The position numbers were made by a program, and so were the translations under genes. From Armillaria gallica (lineage: Eukaryota > Basidiomycota > Agaricomycetes > Agaricales > Physalacriaceae), in NCBI GenBank assembly GCA_037576215.1, contig JBANDB010000003.1, positions 4,650,001-4,714,000 on the forward strand: 64,000 bases of DNA. The letters run 5' to 3'. Every line of letters begins with the position of its first letter. Position 1 is the first letter of the stretch. The notes under the pieces are model-generated. The model ran no database searches, was not told where the DNA came from, and saw only the letters and a list, made by a program, of their open reading frames with translations. Positions 33,151 through 43,554 of the stretch are shown here, piece after piece.

Positions 33151-33704
33151 AAGACGCGATGTAAGGTACTTGAAGATGAGGTACAGTCTCGATGTAAAAG
33201 GGAAGAGCGAAGGACGACTTGTAATTCAGTAGGTCCCCCGTGCTTGTCGTGGAGAAGTTACTGACTATTCAAAGAAACGAAGCCGCATCTCAAGTATACA
33301 AAACAGATGTCATCACAAAAGTGTTCAAGGAGGAAGGTCGTGACCTATTTGATTCCCGTTCTGCTTCCCTAGGCCATACATTGCAGGGTGGCATACCATC
33401 ACCCCTCGACCGGGCGCGTACAATTTGTCTTTCGTTGAAATGCATGGCCTTTATAGAAAGAGAGCATGACAAACTGATGAAGCAGCATCCCAAGACGAGA
33501 CACGCAACTCCCGATTCGGCTGCTGTCATTACGATTCAGTCCAGTTCGATCAAGTGGGTGCCTGTGCAGGATATGGTGCAACACGCCGATATGAAGAACC
33601 GTCGTGGACAGAACCCGTGGTGGGCATCGATGAAGGAGCTGGTGGAGGCACTGGCGGGTCGGCCTCGAATCGTGAGGCTTCATGATTGGGATTTGATTGG
33701 ATGA
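33151..33704 (+). pseudogene. orphan 3' fragment of 6-phosphofructokinase
   Basis: Duplicate of the last ~180 codons of PFK, from within the exon encoding [20 protein letters not shown] to the stop at 33702-33704. Splice donor (33229) and acceptor of the last intron are kept and the frame is open to the same C-terminus, RLHDWDLIG. It has no promoter, start codon or catalytic lobe, so it cannot make an enzyme. Several changes are non-synonymous (RAVRLSLK became RTICLSLK), as expected with no constraint. Confidence 0.9.
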
Positions 33705-34177
33705 ATATTAGTTAGAGATAGAATGTGTTCCCTACGACATTAGTACTGTACAGTTTATTGAATAGAAGGATGTTTAAGCCTCCTCGCTGGCTTGAAGTAA
33801 TGACACGACGCTCCTGATTATCCCCTTGGTCCTTCTGGTTCTTGAAGCCTCCAACTTGCTAATCGCCGGTCCGCTTCTGAGTACTCAACTAGCAGTGAAC
33901 AACGACGAACTTACGACCGCATTCAAACAACGCTCTCTTCCGCTTTGCGCCAAACGTTCCTTCATTCACATCGCAATTGAGATATGGATTTTATTCTACC
34001 TTTCCTCGGCGATCGCAAGGTACGATACAGCGCGAAGTGAGAGGGGCACGACAGACGTTCTGGCCACCCGGAACGAACCCGGAAAATGGCTGAGGAGTTA
34101 CTGGCCTATCGGAATCCGGCCATAACGGCAGAAATTGCATGGAATAAACGCGACGAAATATATCATAATCTAGATGG

Positions 34178-36814
34178 CTAATACAAGTATCGGAAGCCCC
34201 TCCTTTTCTTCAGCGCCTGATCGTATGTGATCCCTTCCAGCCGAGCAGCTTCCTCTACTCGTGCGCTGTCAATGTTGGCATTCTCGTTGGCGGCCAATTT
34301 CTTATTTTCGCGTACAAGACTCTGGCGGATACCTGTCATGGAACATTGTGAATAGGCAGATAATGGCAAAACGCGGACCTGCACTTACAGAAGGACACCG
34401 ATGTACTGACAGCTAATGCGGCGAGAGAGATGAACATTGATTTGTGGTACTCAGGACCCCAAATGGCCTTCCAAGTATAGGATCCTATCCTGAAAAAGAG
34501 ACGGCATGTGAGATGGAATCGGTGGGAAAACAGATATTAACGTACAAACTTCCCAGGTTCCCGACGCCGTTGACCATGCCAATCGCAGCGGCGCGCTTCC
34601 TAATAATGATGTATGTTGGAGAAGTACGATTATTTAGAACGACAAGACTTACGCTGGCGGCCGAGGAATTGAATTAGATAACCATACGATAGTTATACTG
34701 GAACCTAATTCGCACTTATGAGATTTTACGTGAATGTTGGAAGCACAAAAACTGACCGACTAGTCCACAGGCCATGAAAAATAATGCCACATAACGAGCC
34801 GCAGTATTCATGGTCGAAAGCGCAATGGCAAACCCTGTCATGACAGCCCACCACCAGCCAGAGATATGGAAGAACCGTTCACCGGTCCGGTCTGTACAGC
34901 GGTAAGTCATCGGTCCACAGGCTGTAAGATAACCTGATAATTTCCTACCTGCATGCCACGCATTGAACAGACACAGCACAGCGGCGAGGATCCAAGGTGG
35001 ACTGGAAAATTCAGGTTATTGAAGGTTTATGCAGCTCTACGCAGAAACATACGCGCAAAGAAGCAGTGAAATGGTGGTGGAAAACCCAAGAGTCTGCGTT
35101 AATCTGAGGTATATCAAGATATTAGAAACAATACGAAGGAAAGAAAAAATAAAGACGAACGTGGGGAAGAAGTTGGTAAAACTCAGTCCCAAAGCCTGTG
35201 CGACATTCAGAAGGCAAAATGCATAGACTCGGGGATCCTTCAGCGCTAGTTGCAACCCATGGAGAACTCTGTATTTTATCGAGAATTAAATCAGAATGCA
35301 CCAACCATGGAGACCACCTACGAGTCTTCTTTGTTGTCTTTGTCGGCCTCGCCGGCATCTTCTGCGAGGCGCACTTGAGCAAGTCGAGATTCTTCTGGAG
35401 ACATCCACCGTGTGTTGCGGGGCTAAGAGATCGGTCAGTATGTCGGTAAAATTATAACATAGGTAGTGGCGACACAGACATAATCGGGTAGCAGCCACCT
35501 ACAGAGAGAATCATCAGTAACGCCTTATAAATGTCACTGAAGTTAACATACATGCTCATGAAGCCTACAGAGATAGTGACAGCCCCCTACGTATGCATGA
35601 TGAGTATGACTTTTGAGAATTTAGGAAAGATCTTGCTTCAATATAGAAAAGCCTGGATGAGAAATGTCTGTTAGAAGTGGTCGCCTGCATATAAAGTGAC
35701 ATATATCTACCATCTCCAAGCTCTGATCCCCCGGACGCCCTCCATTCCTCCGAGGATACCAGCCGCCATCAACTAGATAGAAGGGTCAACCGTCGAGGAG
35801 CTCCACGATGGAATGAAACGCACGGAGCCAAAAGCATTGGATATTAAAAGGCCGGAAAACAGAATGGCAGACCTAAAGGCCAGTTCCTATAAGACGATGA
35901 GCGTGGAAAAGAATAGGCCAATTTGCGGTACGCACCTTTTTCGTGTACCAGCTTGAAAGTAAGTAGATGGCTGCCGAGTCAAAGTTTCAGAAAATGGGAG
36001 AGCGGTTGAAGAGTAACTTACTGCCTGGATAGAAAGCAGCCTGGACATGGTTAGCATCAACGAGAGGAAGGAAAGAACCTTTTACCTCTGGAATTCCCAA
36101 GAAAAGTCTACAGATCAGTATCTCCTTGAAGGAGTGGGTGACCTGATGACATCTAATATGAGATGTGCTGGTGTTATATTATAGAGTACTATACTTACTC
36201 CTGTGAGCGCGCTAACAATACCCCAGGCGATAACACATCCTCCGATGTAGAGCGAAGGCCTAAATCGTAATAAGCGAGGGTTACGCCATCTGATCCAAAG
36301 AAGCGTCACCTCTGAACGTAATTCAAGATCTTGCGCACATAAAAAGTTAGATAATCGTCGCTTTGACTGTGAAAATGAATTACCATATTTGATGGAATTT
36401 GAGATGGACTGTAAGTGACGTAGAGAACAGAAAGGATGATATTGTACTGGAGGTCTGGAAGCATGTCTTAGCAAAAACTTCGAACGTATAAATGTGCACA
36501 GTACCCGTAAGGCCCAAGTCATCTTCAAGTCCCTTCAATCTCGCTGTAGTGATGGCACTTCGCTGAAAAGAACAGAAATAAATCGGTGAATCGGTGTGAG
36601 AGGAAGAGCAACTCACATCGATGTGGTTCATGAGGTAGATGAGAGTTACCATAGGCAGAAATCTCATATCGAGTTTACGAACAAGCCGCCGCTCCGCAAG
36701 GATTCTCTCTTGGGAGCCTTGGTCTGACACGAAGTCGATATCAGACTGGGAGCTAGGCGCATGCTCGTAGACCTCGACTGTGCCAATTACTTTTTCCTTG
36801 GAGGAGAAAGGCAT
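34178..36814 (-). CDS. MFS transporter, allantoate permease (Dal5)-type, copy 2
   Basis: Paralogue of the gene at 27704-30346 made by the tandem duplication, with the same start (MPFSSKEKVIGTVEVYEHAP), exon layout, GC-AG intron and C-terminus (LKKRRGFRYLY). Protein differences seen include E6K, D/H and G/E in the N-terminal tail, V/I in VTLIYLMNHID, and L/F changes near PRVYAFCLLNVAQALGLSFT. No stop or frameshift was found in the helices I followed, so both copies may be functional. The ~740-bp upstream region is also duplicated, so expression may be similar. Differences cluster in the tail and introns, which may hint at selection but was not tested. Confidence 0.85.
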
Positions 36815-38335
36815 GACTGGGACGAATGAATACGCTTGATGGTCATTCGGTATTGATATGTGCTTTTATGCGGTCAAGGGGAGTCAATAGCCGACAATAG
36901 CTTCATCTTTCCGTGTAACTCGAACTAGCACTTCTGTCTCCGCATAATACCTCAAGAGATAGTTGCGGGGGACGTGTGGACAGCGAGTTTCCCGAAAGAA
37001 GCAGCTCGGTGGGCATCGTCTAACGGAAATGTTTGATGGTCCGATGTATTCATAGTTCATGCATACATCAACCTGATCCAGATTACTTCTTTTTTGAGGT
37101 GTTAGAGGGAAGGTTCCAAGGTTACTTCAAACTACTTACTCTGTTGTAAACTTCGGAGCTCGACTCTGATGTCTGTTAGATATGCCAGTTGTGTCCCAAA
37201 AGGTTGGCCTATATCGTTGCTTGAATGATGGAATGGATCAAGTAAAACGCCGTCCGCGAACATTTATTCGATAGTCGATTGATTCTGCGCAGTTTCCATT
37301 AAACCGATTCCAATTTACAGCACCTCCAGCGATCCGGTAGATATGCATGCGGTCATAAACCTTGGAAGAACGTTACAGGAAGTTGCGGCGTGCCACTCTC
37401 TATCCGTAGTGTTGATGCCAGTCATCGAGATCAGATGCGGATACATAGTAGACATTGAATCCTAAGATAAATATAATTCAGTGCGCGTGTAGCCCGGACC
37501 ATAGTATTGAAAGTTACGTTGAAAGCTTCGGGAGTATACACTGATTTCCGCAAACAGCAGTTAGTAGAGTCAAAAATGGACCCCGAGGACACGAAAGCTT
37601 ACATCATGAGCCATCGATAGAAGTTGGAGGAACAGGCAAAGTCAGGTCTAGATGCTTGTAGTACGAGAGACTGAAAGAAGGCACTTAACCAAGAGTACTG
37701 AATGTAGGGGCGATCAGGGAATCGTATCGGCCCGAGCACGGATGATGCCGTGGGATGTGGCTGTGCTTTGGCGAATTCATGAGGTCAAAAAAGTCTACTG
37801 TACTCTTTTCTAGCCTCTCACCGCGCTCGCTGAGGCCAGGAAACGATCAACGCCGGTGCGTGACTTCTAATATCATACCAAAACTTGGAGCAACATCATG
37901 AAAGGTCGACCGGTCACATTTAGAGGAGGGCTTGACCTAGCTTAACAGGTAGATTAAATACCATCAAAGTATCTAAATATTCCGACCGAGGAAGCCGTGC
38001 TCAAGTGCGACGCGTCGGTATCGACCACGTTGTCCAAGTAGTTCCCCTAAAATGTAGGAACAAGAGGTCAATTGGGAGAAGGCCGCGACATTCTGTGCGG
38101 TTTACCAGCGTTAGTTCAAAGTTCTTGCTGTTGACCTAGTAACCACTCCGAAATTTTGTGAGAAGACATCGAGAGCGCGATCACATACCGTAGCACCGCC
38201 CAGGGCATCTATTTTGGGTTCTTGTTGACGGTTTTTGATTCTTCTCTCTACATGCTCTTGCATTGAAAACTACGGGAAAACTCCGTCACATGGATCACAA
38301 CAATGTCGATTCGGCGATGCACAGATTTGTGAAGA
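36815..38335. other. upstream region and non-coding end of duplication copy 2
   Basis: Corresponds to 30347-33150 without the two insertions. Includes the empty LINE site (37553/37554), the empty site of the 498-bp element (37942-37950) and a ~70-bp block at about 38068-38137 not found in copy 1. Confidence 0.5.
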
Positions 38336-40980
38336 ACACTCTTAGAAGGGTCAGAACAAAGCCCTGTTGTCAATTTCGTTCGGTATATAAGAAAGATTTG
38401 GTCAGGCGCTGGAATGGGTGTAGTGGTGGATTGATCATACTCTGATTCGATGTCTTGCTTGACGCCAGAATAGCCTCTCAGTGGTCTGATGGAGCGGAAG
38501 TTTCAACCTGCGAATGAAGACAGCTTTACCTTCCGATGAGTGTGCTCTTCCAGCCACTCACGAGTATTACAGTCCAGTGGGCTTCTTTCGCCCAGATGCC
38601 GGATGGTGCTTGTTTCGCGGTCGGTATCGATATTCGGGATAATTGACATGCTTGTGGATTCCTGGTCACCCCCCGCGCTTTCGAAGAACTCCAGTCTAAT
38701 AGAATTACGGCAAACAGGGTAGATATTATCTTCTTCGTGAGCATGTGCCATTGCTCAATTCTGCGGAGTTAGGTCATCGGACAAGCACGGCGATCTCAGT
38801 GAACAGCTGAGCTCAACGCGATTCGTCTGAAAGGGCTTGAATTGTGGTGGATAGTATGCTGAACACGAGTGAACAATGAGACCCACATCCCATATGGCGA
38901 GATTCCAGCGTCTTCCCGAACACGGCTCTGCGGCCTCTGGACTAGAGCTGGCGAGGGACGCAAGTGACTTAGGTTCTTTTATGGAAGCGGATATCATGGG
39001 GATGTAAGAGCCGTAGGATCTGCATTCCCATGATAAACTCGCGGCAGTATCGCACAAAGTACGTAGCCGACAGTCCTTTTAACGAAATTCATTGATGCCA
39101 ACGGCAGTGAATCACAGAGACAAGGATAGTCATCCAGCGTAGTGCAATAGTGCCAATCCGGAAGCAGCCATTGATTCCCGATGGTCGAGCGACTTCTGAG
39201 TACTCCGAGACATCGCATGTGAATGGCGAACGGTAGTGGCAGCAGTAAGTGTTAAGCAACAGCGATGCTAAACGTCGGAACAGGAAGGCCCGGGTTGGGC
39301 CCGGGCCGAATTACGGAAAAAGCATGGGTCACGGGACTCATGGGATACAGCGGACAGTCACACAGCCACACCGACGCGTCACTTCGACAACTGCAAGGGG
39401 AAGTTCCCTGACAATTTTGAACAGACCCAACCTCTCTCACCTTTGTCTACAACTCATGCTGGGAATTTACTGTGTCTTCACAATTCGGGCCTGTTGACGA
39501 CTCCCACACAGGCGTAGACTAAAGTTTAAACAGCCATGGAACAGAGCCTATCATATGGTCCAGTTTGCTGCCCCCAGATTGAACGCATAAGTGACACGTT
39601 ATACCGGTCGGGTTTTTAGCTATTTAGTATTCTGATTCTGATGCTCATGTGTACTAAAACATAAAGCCCAGTTCTGTGACGTTCGGGCGTTCAAGCCAAG
39701 CGCAACGCAATGCATGATAATTATACATTAAACATCAATCTTCGAGGGTAAGTCGCAGGTTCCCCGCAGCTCTCTCCTGTGAGATGCATTGCGGTAGAAT
39801 TCGAAGACCGTCTAGACATCAAACAGGTCTCGTACTCTCTCGTACTCCCTCTGAGTAGGGTTGAGCACGGGTGCATACGGGTGCACTAGGAAAATGATAA
39901 TAATTCCTTGAAGCTTCGATGAACTGCCGGAGCCACTGGGAAACTAGAAGGCCATCTTCGAGCCCGAATAATGGCAGACGCACCCAACTTGACGGCGATG
40001 TCCCGCCAGATCAAATTTCTACGGAACGGATTCTGACCGAGCTTCAGTGCGGTCTCAAACCCACTTATCCACGATGTCCTTGAAATGAACGTTGACACAC
40101 TGGTTCCTCGTCTTCCCTCCACTACTATCATGATAATTCGGAGGAAGTGTATTTCTGATTTGACTATATTTCTGATATATGTACCCAGTATTTCCGATCC
40201 TTTGCGCAAAATACAGTCCGGCGCAAATACTTTTACCACAACTCTATTATGGAGCCTCTTTGGGCGCTCAAGCGCTCAAGTATTAGTGTGCACAGCAGAT
40301 CTAGAACGTCGCGCTGGCAATTTGCCGGCAATTGCGTTCCGCACAAGTCCGCACACCATCGCACACCCTATTCTTCGATTGACATATACTATTAATAGCC
40401 CGCGGACTTGACACGAGAAATTCTGTCTGCAAAACTACTGGCTCTTGATGTACTTCAAAAAGTACCTTATGCCATTGTAGACACCGAGCGCCGGGGTTTC
40501 AGGTTATCTCTAACAGGCGGTGACTCTTAACTTTTCGTTGATCTGCGTCTCGTTCAAGTTAGGCGCCTCTTTGACACACTTACCTGTTAATATGTAATAG
40601 TCTAAGGATGTCCTGATGCACCACGTTCCTGGCTTGAAATCGTATTCACGACCAGGTGTTCACGACTTACGCTTTCTCCTAACTTTGGCTGCAGGTCGGA
40701 ACCTCATTTGACTTGGCACGACGTCGTTCATACGCCTTCACAACTACCGTCGTGTTTCAATTAAACCAGACAGGCATATTTGAAATTTCCTGGTTGTTCG
40801 TCATTCGTATTCGCGCGCGTAAGCACCTCCATTTCAGCGCCCCTCATATTTCAGGTTCATTATATTATTAGGACACTCAGGACCCTTCAGGCATGATATT
40901 CGCCTGACGTTCTTTCTCCGCATGAAAATTATTAGCGGTCGTTTCTCTCTTCCTACGTTGACCGTCCATAGACATCGAGA
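38336..40980. other. 2.6-kb region with no supported gene
   Basis: Short frames only. A minus frame at 38503-38751 (82 codons, MAHAHEEDNIYPVCRNSIRL start) looks coding-like in composition and may be an exon of a lost or decayed gene, but no continuation was found. Another minus frame lies at 38755-39057. A strong GC hairpin (GGCCCGGG/CCCGGGCC) is at about 39286-39306. No transposon ends or RNA genes recognised. The unique DNA begins exactly where duplication copy 2 ends. Confidence 0.45.
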
Positions 40981-41531
40981 ATGGACCGATGCCCAAGTTA
41001 TTCGCAAGCTAATATCGATATAGAGACTTGTACTCAACAGGTGCGTCACCTCATATATGGTATCACTGTCGTCGCGTTTTATTCTGAATTACCTTCAGTT
41101 CTTTGTCAAAAAGCAAGAAAATACTGGTGTATCCCCTCCTCCATACGAAAATCAGGAGCCCCCACCCTATAGTTCTGTGACAACTCCCGCTCCCATGTCC
41201 TCCTCATCGGTCCAGTATCTTTGTCTTTTTGGATTTTGTACGTCTAGTAGCTCCTATCACCCGCGCGCCTTAAAAACTTGAACTGTTCCTGCTACTAGTG
41301 TGTCCCCTTCTATGGATAGTTGGAGCCCTCGCACTCTTTTCGCCTCTGCGTCAAATTCTTCCGTGGATTTTCACATCGAAACCGGATGCACTAATTCACA
41401 GTGAGGAGGCAAGGAGAATGCGTAGAACAGAGATGAAATGGGCAAGCACTTGTTTGATCCTTATCAGTCTATTCTGTTTAATTGGGTCAATCATCCTCAT
41501 GGTTCGAATCACGGCCAAAGACGTTGGCTGA
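40981..41531 (+). CDS. small two-pass membrane protein with two PPxY motifs
   Basis: Exons 40981-41040, 41099-41237 and 41299-41531 give 143 residues. The first exon (MDRCPSYSQANIDIETCTQQ) is chosen because it joins in frame over a good 58-nt intron (GTGCGT...TTCAG); the alternative is ATG 41057 inside that intron. Residues 32-46 hold two PPxY motifs (SPPPYENQEPPPYSS), which bind WW domains of NEDD4/Rsp5 ubiquitin ligases. Two hydrophobic helices follow, in LCLFGFLCPLLWIVGALALF and CLILISLFCLIGSIILMV, separated by a charged loop (EEARRMRRTEMKW). This layout suggests a membrane adaptor that recruits Rsp5 to endosomal or Golgi cargo, as for yeast Bsd2 or Tre1, but that is inference. Convergent with RAE1. 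Confidence 0.7.
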
Positions 41532-41847
41532 CGACGGCCCGCCGCTCCTCAGTCTATCCAAGTTATCTACTCAACTGGTAGTACTGTAGCATTGCTTTAG
41601 CATATGCGGTTTCTGTAAATAGAGCGTCTGGTAACGCTCATGGGTTTATCTTTATCATAAACGTACATATTATACTACGCTCGTTGACTTCCAATTGTAT
41701 ATCTCTTTATTCTTAAACTTTACAATCTCCACGCAAATACCAGAGGGACACGAATAGACCAAAGGGGCAAAAGAAACATTCATTGAAAAACAAAAGACAA
41801 GCCTACAGCTACTATTGCATGAATAACCATATATCATATTACAAGCA

Positions 41848-43335
41848 CTACTTTCTGGGGCGTTTCTTGACTTCTTCTTCCTTACAAGCGTGTAGCATCA
41901 GCTTGTTGGGATGCCCCGGTGTCATACCCGAATGCCCCTTAGACCAGTCATAAGAAATGGCATAGGCAAAGATGTTACCGTTGCGATTGAACCCGGTGCA
42001 GGCGATAGGTCCAGGGAAGTCCTTGCTGATCTCAAATGCTAAAGTGGATATTAGCAAGAGATATTGTCAAGGAGAGCGACCAGAATTACATCTGAGACGA
42101 GTGCGAGCATCTTTATCCCAGAAGTGGATGGAGCCATCGGAGCCTTGACAACAACATGAGAGATGAGATCATGTATAGCTGCCGAAAACTCACCGCATGT
42201 TGAGAAAGTTCCATGCACTGGATGGAATGATATATCGTTGACAGCATAAACCATGCCTTGATCCTTGGAATTGGGCACTGTGTCCTTTCGGTGACATTTG
42301 AAGGAAAAATTGCTTCTACATATCGTTCATCAGCAAGCTTCTTCGGAAAGGCGAAGCAATGTCCTTACCCGTTGTCCTTATCTTCTACGTATCTTTAAAT
42401 CCAAGTCAGCGTTGAAGGGTGCATGACGCAGAACAAAAACTTACTGGATAGCCACCCGACCTTCGATACTACCGACGGCGAATCCCGAGTTTTGGGATGC
42501 TGTAAAGCAGGACACGACGCGTGTTTGCCATTTCAGAGGCGATACCATGGTCTATCTCATGTCAATTAAGATGTCGAGATTCAAGAGAAGACATAATACC
42601 TTGTATGGGGTCGCAGGATTAGTAAGGCTAAAGACTTGGATATGGCGCTCAGCGGTTCCGACGACCAAGAGAGGATATTGTACATCGAAGCTATAGCAGC
42701 GTTCCGGGAGTTGAACCGATGCCACGGGCTGTTGAGCACGGAGGTCCCAATACTGTACCAAGTCAGACAACATAACGACCAGAACACGCGTCCAAGGACA
42801 TACTTTGATCGTTTTATCCCAGCTCCCTGTGGCCAAAACACCCATATTCGGTGATTCAACCCACCGGACGACCTTGACAGGAGCGTCATGTTGGGCCACT
42901 TGAATAGCCGTACCCGTCGTTACATCGAACATTTTAGCTTGATTGTCAGCGCCACCAGAAAATATTTTATTGCCATCCTGTTCCACCACGTATTCTCTCA
43001 ACAAGGAGATGAAGCGCAGAGAACACGACATACCTTATTCCAACAGACGTCTAAAACTGGACCGCTGTGTTGGTACATCGCCTTCCCTTGTGTTTGGCCA
43101 TTGGTTCCAACTTCATAGACTCTTACCTGCCAAAAGAGGATCAAACACGCGACTTTTGAGCAGAGTCACGGCATACACTATTATCCCAGCTGCCAACTGC
43201 AAGATAGTCCGCCTGCGAAGAGAAAGACAACGACGAAATCGAGTCTGGTGGGGGGTCAGCGACTTCAAGATCTTTGTCGGTGCTAGTGTTGTTTGCCGCA
43301 GTTGTGGACGTCGACGCTCCAAAGAAGGAGGACAT
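41848..43335 (-). CDS. RAE1: RAE1/Gle2, WD40 mRNA export factor
   Basis: Beta-propeller protein at the nuclear pore that binds the GLEBS motif of Nup98 and takes part in mRNA export. Starts MSSFFGASTSTTAANNTSTD, then repeats DPPPDSISSLSFSSQADYLA, VGSWDNSVRVYEVGTNGQTQ, GPVLDVCWNKDGNKIFSGGA, DNQAKMFDVTTGTAIQVAQH, APVKVVRWVESPNMGVLATG, SWDKTIKYWDLRAQQPVASV, YSFDVQYPLLVVGTAERHIQ, AVGSIEGRVAIQYVEDKDNG, FSFKCHR, and a last blade NDISFHPVHGTFSTCGSDGS. It ends HACKEEEVKKRPRK, the family's basic tail. About eight introns. All expected blades are there. The promoter is shared with DBP6 (219 bp). Confidence 0.95.
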
Positions 43336-43554
43336 GGTGAAGCAGATTGCCTATGTCCGGAGGAATAGAAAGAACAAAGGTAAATGAGGTGTGTTTCAAG
43401 CGAGTCGGGGTCAAAAGCAAGTTCGTGAATGTCACAAATGTGACCATTATTACCGTGACACCTCTCTTTGCTTTGTCGATTTAAAACAGACTCTCTTGCT
43501 CTGTGTTTATTCTTTTTATCAACTAGTAGTTGATTTCTTACTCAGTCGTCATCA
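43336..43554. promoter_or_regulatory. divergent promoter RAE1 / DBP6
   Basis: 219 bp between the two start codons, with a T-rich stretch (43500-43545) before the DBP6 ATG and no TATA box, as usual for housekeeping genes. Confidence 0.5.

Larger units (their letters stand above)
33151..38335. repeat. tandem segmental duplication, copy 2 (5.19 kb)
   Basis: Second copy of 26683-33150, directly abutting it. Shorter because it lacks the LINE and the 498-bp insert. At the right end GTGAAGAACAC continues into unique DNA; the left parent reads CTAAGACGCG and the junction TGTGAAGACGCG, so AAGA is shared by both breakpoints. By hand count 13 of 554 positions differ between 26683-27236 and 33151-33704. 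Confidence 0.93.

Noticed and set aside
39886..40239. 117-codon minus frame in the gene-poor region
   Set aside because: No homology, no supported splicing and unusual composition; treated as chance.
41495..41520. tRNA B-box-like word GGTTCGAATCACGG
   Set aside because: It lies in the coding frame of the small membrane protein, with no A box or cloverleaf stems upstream.
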